A stretch of DNA of 64,000 bases from Heliomicrobium gestii. GTDB taxonomy: Bacteria; Bacillota; Desulfitobacteriia; Heliobacteriales; Heliobacteriaceae. Below, piece by piece: positions 53,316 through 61,569 of this stretch. The stretch's first letter is position 1, and every line of letters starts with the position of its first letter. The notes under the pieces were generated by a model, which saw only the letters and a list, made by a program, of their open reading frames with translations, was not told the DNA's origin and did no database searches. The DNA lies in contig NZ_WXEX01000005.1 of NCBI RefSeq assembly GCF_009877435.1, forward strand, positions 1 to 64,000, given 5' to 3'. The position numbers were made by a program, and so were the translations under genes.

Positions 53316-55121
53316 TTACGAGACTTTCTGGATCAGTTCGGTGAACTCGGAGGCCTCGATGGTCTCTTTGTCCATGAGCGTCTGCGCGATCAGGTGAAGC
53401 TTGCCCATGTTCTCTTCCAGGAGCTTCTTCGCCTTCTCGTAGGAATCTTCAATGATCCGGCGGGCTTCCTTGTCGATGGAGAAGGCCACCGCCTCGGAGT
53501 AGTTGCGGTCACGGGCCAGATCGCGGCCCAGGAATACGGCCTCTTGTTTGTGTCCGAAGGTGAGGGGCCCCAATTCATCGGACATACCGAACTCGGTGAT
53601 CATCTTGCGCACCAGATCGGTCGCCCGCTCCAGGTCGTTGGATGCGCCGGTGGAGATCTCTTTGAGCACCAGGGCTTCGGCGACACGACCGGCCAGGAGC
53701 ATGGTCACCTGATCGAGCAGGTGGGACTTGGTCATGTAGTGACGATCTTCCTCCGGCAGGAGCAGGGTATAACCGCCGGCTCTTCCCCTGGGGATGATGG
53801 AGATCTTGTGGACGGGGTCGGTATGTTCCAATAGTCCGCCGACGAGCGCATGGCCTGCCTCATGATAGCTGACCAGTTTTTTCTCGAAATCGCTGATCAC
53901 GCGGGCCTTTTTCTCCGGTCCGGCGATGACCCGTTCGATGGCGTCTTCCAATTCATGCATGCTGATCCGTCTTACCCCGCGCCGGGCGGCCAAGAGCGCC
54001 GCCTCGTTGATCATGTTGGCCAAGTCCGCGCCGGTGAAGCCCGGCGTGCGGCGAGCGAGCACGTCAAGGTCGATCGTCTCGTCGAGGGGTTTTCCCTTGG
54101 CATGAACGCCAAGGATCTCCTTGCGGCCGCGGATATCGGGCCGGTCAACGACGATCTGGCGATCGAAACGACCGGGACGAAGGAGCGCCGGGTCAAGGAT
54201 GTCGGGACGGTTTGTGGCGGCGATGATGATGATGCCTTCGTTGGCGGCAAAGCCGTCCATCTCGACGAGCAACTGGTTCAGGGTCTGTTCGCGTTCATCG
54301 TGACCGCCGCCCAGGCCGGCGCCGCGCTGGCGACCGACGGCGTCGATCTCGTCGATAAAGACGATACAGGGCGAATTCTTTTTGGCCTGTTCGAAGAGGT
54401 CGCGGACGCGCGATGCGCCGACACCGACGAACATCTCGACGAAGTCAGAGCCGGAGATGCTGAAGAAAGGAACGCCCGCCTCACCGGCGACGGCGCGGGC
54501 CAGCAGCGTCTTGCCCGTCCCCGGAGGGCCGAACAGCAGCACCCCTTTGGGGATCTTGGCGCCCAATTCAACGAACTTCTTCGGATGCTTCAGGAACTCA
54601 ACGACCTCCTGCAGCTCTTCCTTCACCTCGTCAGCGCCGGCGACATCCTCGAAGGTCACCTTTTTCTTGTCATCGGTGTGCAGCTTGGCTCGGCTCTTGC
54701 CGAATTGCATCACCCGTGAGCCACCGCCCTGGGTTTGCTGCATCATAAAGAAGAAGAGACCGACAAGGACCAGGATGGGCAGCAGTGTCGAGAAGAGCCC
54801 TGTCCACCAGGGAGGCTCTGGCGCCCGTTCCTGGTTGAAGGGGATCTGCTTGTCAAGGGCCATGTCGGTGACCCGTTTGATATCAATGGGTCCGACAGTG
54901 GTGAACTTGCCGCCATCGGCCTTGACGCCGCTGATCTCTGTGCGATCCCGCTCAGAGACGGCGGTCAGTTCCTTGATCTGATCCCTGACGAGCAACTGAT
55001 AAAACTGCGTATAAGTGATCTGTTCCTTCGCCGGTTCCGGCGTCTTGGTCACCCGTAACACGGATATGGCCAAGAGAACGATGAGGATGTAGATTGCCAA
55101 GTTTTTGACGATCCGGCTCAC
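53316..55121 (-). CDS. ftsH: ATP-dependent zinc metalloprotease FtsH
   Basis: A membrane-anchored AAA protease for quality control. The 601-residue protein has two N-terminal membrane helices (about 7-22 and 108-126). The AAA domain has Walker A GPPGTGKT (198-205), Walker B VFIDEIDA and arginine-finger region LRPGRFDR. The zinc site is HEAGH (420-424) with the third ligand near 490-500. GTG 55121 follows AGGAGG. It follows tilS without the hprT gene that usually sits between them in Firmicutes. Confidence 0.97.
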   Translation of the reverse strand: MSRIVKNLAIYILIVLLAISVLRVTKTPEPAKEQITYTQFYQLLVRDQIKELTAVSERDRTEISGVKADGGKFTTVGPIDIKRVTDMALDKQIPFNQERAPEPPWWTGLFSTLLPILVLVGLFFFMMQQTQGGGSRVMQFGKSRAKLHTDDKKKVTFEDVAGADEVKEELQEVVEFLKHPKKFVELGAKIPKGVLLFGPPGTGKTLLARAVAGEAGVPFFSISGSDFVEMFVGVGASRVRDLFEQAKKNSPCIVFIDEIDAVGRQRGAGLGGGHDEREQTLNQLLVEMDGFAANEGIIIIAATNRPDILDPALLRPGRFDRQIVVDRPDIRGRKEILGVHAKGKPLDETIDLDVLARRTPGFTGADLANMINEAALLAARRGVRRISMHELEDAIERVIAGPEKKARVISDFEKKLVSYHEAGHALVGGLLEHTDPVHKISIIPRGRAGGYTLLLPEEDRHYMTKSHLLDQVTMLLAGRVAEALVLKEISTGASNDLERATDLVRKMITEFGMSDELGPLTFGHKQEAVFLGRDLARDRNYSEAVAFSIDKEARRIIEDSYEKAKKLLEENMGKLHLIAQTLMDKETIEASEFTELIQKVS

Positions 55122-55246
55122 GTGTAACCTCCTCCCACTGCCTCGATCCCGCTCTGGGAAATGGGCTTCCGGCGGTGGATCAGTCAGCGAGTTTTTGGAA
55201 AAAATCGGCCATTCTCAGCTATTGTAGCACAGGACGAAGCGCCATA

Positions 55247-56659
55247 TCAAATACTTTTGCCTTGCCAACGAAGGGCGATGACAGGTGTCGTCTCCCCTGT
55301 CGCAAGATACCTTCGGTCGGGTCGATATCCGATGATCCAGAGTACCTCCTCTCCTGCTGACAATAAGGGGATCTTCTGTCGGATACTCCGGGGCGCCTTC
55401 TGGTCGATGAGGTAGTCTTTGACTTTTTTTCGCCCCGCCCCTCCTGCGGGGTAAAAGCAGTCACCCGGTCTCCTGCTGCGGACAACCAACGGCCCAAGGG
55501 TCAGCGCCGATGGTTCGAGACAGAGTTGCCGTTCATCCGCTTCGGCGGGCTCCATGTCTTCCATGCGATCCCACCGGGCGATGCGCATCCTTCCGCCAAA
55601 CTCCGGCATTGCAATCACTTGCCACTGCCCGGGCGCGTCCGGCGTCGGCAACTCGTGGGAAACGGCGAAATCTCCCTTCCAGGGAAGGTCCTTGTACAGC
55701 CGAAGCCGTCCGGCTTCGCTGACAAGGGTGCAACCGCCCACCTGATCGACAGGACCGCTTTTTCCCTGCCGCTCTGACAAGCGCCGCAGGATCGACTCTG
55801 TCTTTTCAAAGCCGGGGGCTTGGCTGGCGGTTCCCGGCGCTGCCTCGATAAAGCCGCGGAGGACGCGGCGTCGGATGGCCATGGGCAGGGCCGCCAGGCC
55901 TTGTTCATCGAGTCCCCCTTGTTCGGTCAGCCGGATCATTTCCTGGCGACTCACGTCATCCAGGTAATCGGCGTCATCGACATAGAGGCGGCTCATCCGT
56001 CCGACCGACTCGGCGAAACGGGGATTATAACTATGCAACAATGGGATCAACTCATGGCGGATCCGATTGCGCGTATAGAGGGTGGAGTCATTGCTGGCGT
56101 CATGGCGCCATTCCTGTCGCTCCGTCCGGAGAAAGCGCTCTAGCTCGCGCCGTCGAACGGAAAGGAGCGGCCGGATGTAAGGGCCGCGCCGGATCGGCAT
56201 TCCCGCCAATCCCCGGAGGCCGCTGCCCCTCAACAGATGGAACAGAACCGTCTCCACCTGATCGTCGGCATGATGGCCAAGGGCGATCCGGTCAGCGCGA
56301 GCGCTATGGGCGGCGCGCTGCAAGAAATCGTAGCGCAGCCGTCTGGCGGCCTCCATCTTCGACCCCGGCTCCCGTCGCCACCACCCTTCCGGCGCCCGCT
56401 CCCGATAGAAGGGGAGGCCGAGTCGCTCCGTCAGCGCAGCCACAAAGGCCTCGTCGCCGTCGGACTCTTCCCCGCGCAGGGCGTGGTTGTAGTGGGCCAC
56501 AGACAGCTTCAGATCCAGTTGTGGCGCCGCTTGATGGAACAGCAGCAAGAGGCTGATCGAGTCAATTCCGCCGGATACGGCGACGAGGACGCCTTGGCCT
56601 CGTTCCACCAGATGGCGCTGGCAGAGGTTCTCAAGAAAATGATGAAGCAATCCGGTCAC
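55247..56659 (-). CDS. tilS: tRNA(Ile)-lysidine synthetase
   Basis: Converts the wobble cytidine of the CAU-anticodon isoleucine tRNA to lysidine. The 470-residue protein has the PP-loop SGGIDS (29-34), the HYNHALRGEES stretch (His56-Glu65), NRIRHELIP, and a C-terminal substrate-binding domain (RRPGDCFYPAGGAGRKKVKDYLIDQ region). The start is GTG 56659, though TTG three codons later has a better AAGGTG site. It sits between spoIIE and ftsH, the usual Firmicute order. Confidence 0.94.
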   Translation of the reverse strand: MTGLLHHFLENLCQRHLVERGQGVLVAVSGGIDSISLLLLFHQAAPQLDLKLSVAHYNHALRGEESDGDEAFVAALTERLGLPFYRERAPEGWWRREPGSKMEAARRLRYDFLQRAAHSARADRIALGHHADDQVETVLFHLLRGSGLRGLAGMPIRRGPYIRPLLSVRRRELERFLRTERQEWRHDASNDSTLYTRNRIRHELIPLLHSYNPRFAESVGRMSRLYVDDADYLDDVSRQEMIRLTEQGGLDEQGLAALPMAIRRRVLRGFIEAAPGTASQAPGFEKTESILRRLSERQGKSGPVDQVGGCTLVSEAGRLRLYKDLPWKGDFAVSHELPTPDAPGQWQVIAMPEFGGRMRIARWDRMEDMEPAEADERQLCLEPSALTLGPLVVRSRRPGDCFYPAGGAGRKKVKDYLIDQKAPRSIRQKIPLLSAGEEVLWIIGYRPDRRYLATGETTPVIALRWQGKSI

Positions 56660-56786
56660 CTTGCTGGAGAGATTATCGTATGTGCATCGTATGTGGTTAC
56701 TTTCTACATGGATTCACGTTTCCCTGCCCGCTCCGGCGAAATTCGCCTAGTCCTTATCTTCTCCGAAAAATCAGGCGAACAAACCC

Positions 56787-59543
56787 CTATCCCCTTTCCT
56801 CTCTCCCGGACAGGGCGACGACGACGACACTGCAATCGTCCCTTGCCTTGCCCCCGCCCAATCGGATCGCTTCCAGGAGGATCTGGTCGGCCAAGGCCTG
56901 CGGATCGGCCGTGGCGTCACGCTCCAGCCAGGATATCAACCAGTCATCGCCTTCACCGGCGGGCTTGTCGCCATACCCCCGGCTGCTGTGGCCCTTGCCT
57001 CCCCGGTTTGCGCCGGGCCGTGTCGCCTCGACGATGCCGTCGCTGACCAGAATCAGCCGGTCGCCGGGCAGCATGGCCAGGCTGAGCGATTCCACCTCCA
57101 CATTCTTCAAAATGCCCAGCGGCAGCGACGACTGACGGAGGACTTGCACGCGCCTTCCCCGTTTCAGGTAGCTGGACGAAGCGCCCAGCTTGAAGATCTC
57201 CGCCTCCGCTGATGCCAGATCGATCATGGCCATGTCAACGGTGGCGAAAGACTCCTCCTCTGTCGCCAGGGCGACCAGCGCGTTTACGGAGCGCAAGGCT
57301 TCGCCGGGGTGAACGCCCATGCGGCACAGGTGTTCCAACAGAGACAGGGTGGCGCTGCTCTCCCGAGCGGCCCTCGGCCCCACACCCGAGCCGTCGCTGA
57401 GGGCGACGACCATTCGCGACGCCGGCGCTTCCCACCGGCCGACCGAGTCGCCGCTTACGGCGCTGCCGTGGCGGGCAGCCTGCGCTATGCCGACATCGAA
57501 CCCGTAGGGACGGACAGGGATCAGGCTAAAGAGGCACCGCCCGGGAGCGCCGCTGCGACAATCGGACTTGCCCACGATAAAGGTCTGTCCGAGCACTTCG
57601 GCGGCCGCCGCCGCCGCATGTTCCGCGCAAGGCCATGCGCCGGAACAGCCCTTTCCTTCGACAAAAATCCGCCATTGACCGTTCTCGCCTTGCTCCTTGA
57701 TGGTTTTGAGGCGGAATCCGCGTTCTTCCAGCGCTTTGGCCAACCGCGCCCCCTTTTTTTCTGACGGCGACGCCTGTTCTACGCCCTGGGCCAGCGACGC
57801 CATCCATCCGGCCAATCCCCGAAAGTGGGCGCTGACGAGATGCCGGCCTTCGCTGAGCCTGCGTCGCCAGTAGCGATCGACCTCCACCGTCTCCAGCAGG
57901 CATCCGATGGTGGCCGACAACTCGGCCAGGCGCGCGCAGCGCCGCGCCAGCTGGGGGGTCAACGATTTGGCCGTTACCTGACCTCTCTCCTCCACCTGTT
58001 GGAGGATCTCGTTCAGGTATTGTCGCGTCCGCTCGGCGTCCCGTTCCCAACAAAGCCCGTAACTGGGGCAGGGTTTGCAGACCCGTTCGGCGATGGTCAA
58101 CAGGATGGGCTCCCACGGTTTGTCTCCCGTCGCAGGCGCCGGCTCGGCGATCTCTTCGAAGGTGACAGCCATTTGCCCGATCATGCGTCCCATCTCGTCC
58201 AACTTGGCGCTGACCGGCACAGCCGGTTCGGCGAGGACGAGCTCTTTTTTTCGAGATGACAGGCGCTGCCGGAGAACTTGGATCCAGCGGGAAGGCCAGA
58301 GGATGAGCAACAGGCCGGCTACGGCCGCTTCCAACATCAGCGCTCGCACATCCTGGGAGTTGGCCATATATATGGAAAGCAGGAGATGGCCCGACAAAAA
58401 GCCGCCGATCACCCCCGGTTTCGCCCAGGGACGAAACAAGCCTGCCAACAGTCCGGACAGCGCCAACAGGGCCAGGGAGGACGGAGCGCCGAAGACGGCT
58501 AATGAAGGGAGCAGTCCGAGGGCAACGCCAACGGCGGCGCCGGCGCCCGGCCCCAGCGCGTAGGCGCCAAGCAGGACGCTGAATTTGGCGATCGTCCCGG
58601 TCAGCGAGAGCCCGAAAAACGACTCCTGCGGCAGGCCGAGCAGCAACAACAGGCCGACGACGACCATGCAGGCCTGTTCGTCCCGGTTCCAGGTCCGCCC
58701 TGCCGGGGATTCGAGCGTGTTTTCTGCTGTCGCCACGATCACGACGGCGACAGAGGAAAAGAGCCCCTCAAAAGCGACGAGCACGGCGCTGTAGAGGGAT
58801 GGGGTCAACCAGGCGACGGCGACCCCTTCCACGCTCCAGATGGTCAACGCGGTGATCACGGCCAGGAGGGTCACCGAGGGTGGGCGCCGCTTCGCGACCA
58901 TCGCCGTCACCGCGGCAACAGCCAGCCATGCCGTCAGTTGCGTCGCCGGGCGAAGCCCCAGGGGATCCGGGGACAGGGCCGACGGTTCCGGCGCGAGGCG
59001 CCCCGAGTACCACCCCGCCGCTGTGGCCGTCACACTCCAGAGCAGCATCCCCGGCCGGCGCGCCGCCGTGACGGCCAGCGCCGCCGGCGCTGCCGCCGCC
59101 AATCCGCCGAGCAGGGTTCCGCGAGCGAGCAGGAAAACGCCGACCCACCAGAGCCAGACGCGGATGTCTTTGCCGAAGACCAACCATTTGCGCCAGCCTT
59201 TGGCGACCCCTGCCGACAGCGCGCCGGCGCTTTGCAGTGTCTTCCCCGTCGATTGCTTCACCCTGCTGGTGATGGCCTTGACCGACGCAGCAAGCGCGAC
59301 GCCCCCCTTCGCGCCGGCGCCAGAACTCGCTTTTTGGGCATGGCCGCTTGCCGTTCCCATGGGGAATGTCGCCGTTCCCGGCGTCTGTCGCCCTGTTCCC
59401 CCCGTCTTTGCCGGCGATCCTGGCGTCAGTGCCGCAACCACCCGGACGAACCAAGCGACCCATCGACGGCTCTTCTCGCTTCGCCCATCACGCGTTGGCA
59501 CCCGTTCCCGACGAAAAGGATAAACTTTCGGCTCATCCCACAA
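56787..59543 (-). CDS. spoIIE: Stage II sporulation protein E
   Basis: Membrane phosphatase that activates sigma-F in the forespore. The 918-residue protein has an Ala/Gly-rich N-terminal linker (about 40-110), about ten membrane helices (125-435), a central regulatory region and a C-terminal PP2C domain with SDGSGVGPRAARESS, SDGIVEATRP and DDCSVVVVAL carrying the metal-binding aspartates. It shows that the organism can sporulate. TTG 59543 follows GGGG with seven-base spacing. Confidence 0.95.
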   Translation of the reverse strand: MWDEPKVYPFRRERVPTRDGRSEKSRRWVAWFVRVVAALTPGSPAKTGGTGRQTPGTATFPMGTASGHAQKASSGAGAKGGVALAASVKAITSRVKQSTGKTLQSAGALSAGVAKGWRKWLVFGKDIRVWLWWVGVFLLARGTLLGGLAAAAPAALAVTAARRPGMLLWSVTATAAGWYSGRLAPEPSALSPDPLGLRPATQLTAWLAVAAVTAMVAKRRPPSVTLLAVITALTIWSVEGVAVAWLTPSLYSAVLVAFEGLFSSVAVVIVATAENTLESPAGRTWNRDEQACMVVVGLLLLLGLPQESFFGLSLTGTIAKFSVLLGAYALGPGAGAAVGVALGLLPSLAVFGAPSSLALLALSGLLAGLFRPWAKPGVIGGFLSGHLLLSIYMANSQDVRALMLEAAVAGLLLILWPSRWIQVLRQRLSSRKKELVLAEPAVPVSAKLDEMGRMIGQMAVTFEEIAEPAPATGDKPWEPILLTIAERVCKPCPSYGLCWERDAERTRQYLNEILQQVEERGQVTAKSLTPQLARRCARLAELSATIGCLLETVEVDRYWRRRLSEGRHLVSAHFRGLAGWMASLAQGVEQASPSEKKGARLAKALEERGFRLKTIKEQGENGQWRIFVEGKGCSGAWPCAEHAAAAAAEVLGQTFIVGKSDCRSGAPGRCLFSLIPVRPYGFDVGIAQAARHGSAVSGDSVGRWEAPASRMVVALSDGSGVGPRAARESSATLSLLEHLCRMGVHPGEALRSVNALVALATEEESFATVDMAMIDLASAEAEIFKLGASSSYLKRGRRVQVLRQSSLPLGILKNVEVESLSLAMLPGDRLILVSDGIVEATRPGANRGGKGHSSRGYGDKPAGEGDDWLISWLERDATADPQALADQILLEAIRLGGGKARDDCSVVVVALSGREERG

Positions 59544-59864
59544 TCTTCATCCCCCGTTTCGCCTTTGCCATTTGGTATCTTTTTCCATTATACCTGCCGG
59601 CGCAAGCGAAAAATGTCGGGGGGGACGGCGTCCAATGGCAAAATTTTCGTGTCCTTTTTACAGAAACTTCGCCTGAAAAATCATTGTTTTGCCTTATTCG
59701 TGCTCTCCGCAGTAAAAAAAAATGGCCGCGATGGCAATCGCGACCTCTGTTCGGCTGCTTATTCGTTTATTGTATCCCTTCGTTACGCCTGTCGTTGATG
59801 GTCGTCCGCCCATATCCGCAATAAAGTGACTGATGGCGCCCTTCCGTCAGATCGGCGAGCCGGT
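59544..59864. other. Intergenic region between crtN and spoIIE
   Basis: 321 bases without a gene. A TATAAT (minus strand 59587-59592) lies 44 bases upstream of the spoIIE start, but no -35 element or Spo0A box is clear. The stretch 59640-59760 is T- and A-rich. Confidence 0.45.
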
Positions 59865-61421
59865 TTAAAAGGTCGCCGCTACCCCAGCAGCGACATGGCG
59901 ACGCTCTTTCATGACCAAGCCGCTGTCCTTCATCACCTGTTCGGAAACGAGCTTCCCGCAGACGAGGACAACGGGCACGCCGCCGCCGGGATGGACGCTG
60001 GCGCCGGAGAAGTAAAGATTGCTCACCTTCTCCGACTTGATGCTCGGGCGGAAGTAACCGGACTGGAAGAGCGTCGGCGCGAGGCCGAAGCAGGCGCCGT
60101 GGTAGACGTTGAAGCGCTTCTGGAACGTCTCGGGCGTGTAGACCCGCTCAAACTCAATGTGTTGGCTCAGGTCGGTCAGGCCCCACTGCTCCAACCGCTT
60201 GAGGACCAGTTCGCGGTAACGGGCGGTCTCTTTTTTCCAGTCGATGCCGTGATCCAGGTTGGGCACCGGCACGAGGACATAGATGACCTCTTTTCCTGGC
60301 GGCGCCACCGTGTCGTCATACCGGGTCGGCGAGTAGACATACATGGCCGGCTCTTCCGGCAGGACGTGAGCGTTGAACAGTTCGTCCATGCTCTTTTTGT
60401 AGTCCGGCGTAAAGTAGATGTTGTGGATGTGCAGATTGTCGTAGCGCTTGTTGACGCCCAGATACAGCATAAAGGCGCCCATCGTGTTCTCCATGCGGGC
60501 CAGTTTCTCGGGCGTGTACTTGCCCTGGTAGGCCGGCTCGACCAGTTTTTCCATCGTCGTCGGAAAATCGACGTTGGAGATCACCACATCGGCGGCGATC
60601 TCCTCGCCGCTGGCCAGGCGGACGCCGCGCGCCCGTCCGTTTTCGATGCGGATCTGGGCGACTTCGGCGTTGCAGCGGATGACGCCGCCGAATTCGCCGA
60701 GGAGGCGGCCCAAGGCCTTGGCGATGGCGTTCATGCCGCCCTTCGGATACCAGACGCCGCTCAAGCCGTGTTCCACATAGGCGATCAACGTGTAGATGGA
60801 CGGGGCGTCAAAGGGCGAGATCCCCAGATAGATGGCCTGGAAGGTCATGGCAATGCGCAGGCGTTCATCTTTGATGAAGCGGGCGATGTCGTCATACATG
60901 TTGTTGAGGGTCTTCAACTGCAGCATGGCCGCCAAGGTTTCAGGGTTGAAAAAGTCGGAGGGCTTAACAAAGGCCTTTTCGATGAAATGATTACGGGCAT
61001 ACATGTACCGCTTGTTGATCTGTGCGAGGTAGCGCAGATAGCCGTCCACGTCGTCCGGATTCAACGCACGGATCTCGTCAAGGAGTTTTTTCATATCGCT
61101 GGAAGGGGTCAGGCGGGTTCCGTCGGTAAAATGCAGGTTGTAGCAGGGATCGACGCGGATCAGTTCCAAGTAATCGCCGATGTCCCGCCCGTGATCCTGG
61201 AAGAACTGTTCAAAGACATCGTTCATCATCAGAATGGTCGGTCCGATGTCGATGGTGTATCCTTCCGCCTCGATCGCGCTCAGACGTCCACCCAACGCCG
61301 GTTCTTTTTCCAGCACCGTCACATCCCAGCCCTGAGCGGCCAGACGAACAGCAGCGCTTAAACCGCCGGCGCCGGCGCCGACCACGACGACTTTACCGTG
61401 GTTCCTTGTCGTTTGTTTCAC
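59865..61421 (-). CDS. crtN: Carotenoid desaturase of the CrtN/CrtI family
   Basis: A FAD enzyme that introduces double bases-conjugating bonds into a C30 or C40 carotene. The 518-residue protein opens with the dinucleotide-binding VVVGAGAGGLSAAVRL (about 11-27) and has the FAD-adenine contact VLEKEPALGGRL and the C-terminal CrtI-type signature YFSGASVHPGGGVPVVLVCGKL. Heliobacteria make the C30 carotenoid 4,4'-diaponeurosporene via CrtN, which fits its place next to bchH. GTG 61421 follows GGGGAG. It lies 148 bases from bchH. Confidence 0.85.
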   Translation of the reverse strand: MKQTTRNHGKVVVVGAGAGGLSAAVRLAAQGWDVTVLEKEPALGGRLSAIEAEGYTIDIGPTILMMNDVFEQFFQDHGRDIGDYLELIRVDPCYNLHFTDGTRLTPSSDMKKLLDEIRALNPDDVDGYLRYLAQINKRYMYARNHFIEKAFVKPSDFFNPETLAAMLQLKTLNNMYDDIARFIKDERLRIAMTFQAIYLGISPFDAPSIYTLIAYVEHGLSGVWYPKGGMNAIAKALGRLLGEFGGVIRCNAEVAQIRIENGRARGVRLASGEEIAADVVISNVDFPTTMEKLVEPAYQGKYTPEKLARMENTMGAFMLYLGVNKRYDNLHIHNIYFTPDYKKSMDELFNAHVLPEEPAMYVYSPTRYDDTVAPPGKEVIYVLVPVPNLDHGIDWKKETARYRELVLKRLEQWGLTDLSQHIEFERVYTPETFQKRFNVYHGACFGLAPTLFQSGYFRPSIKSEKVSNLYFSGASVHPGGGVPVVLVCGKLVSEQVMKDSGLVMKERRHVAAGVAATF

Positions 61422-61569
61422 GCCAAATTCTCCCCTATCCTGTGCAAACGTTTTTTGTCTCGATTTCGAAGAAGAGCGGCAAGGGCAACAGGTTCTCCCC
61501 GTCGCGCCGCTGCCGCTCCTTTAGGCCTTGGCATCCTGCAGACGTAGCATCCGTAACCTCTATGTCTGA

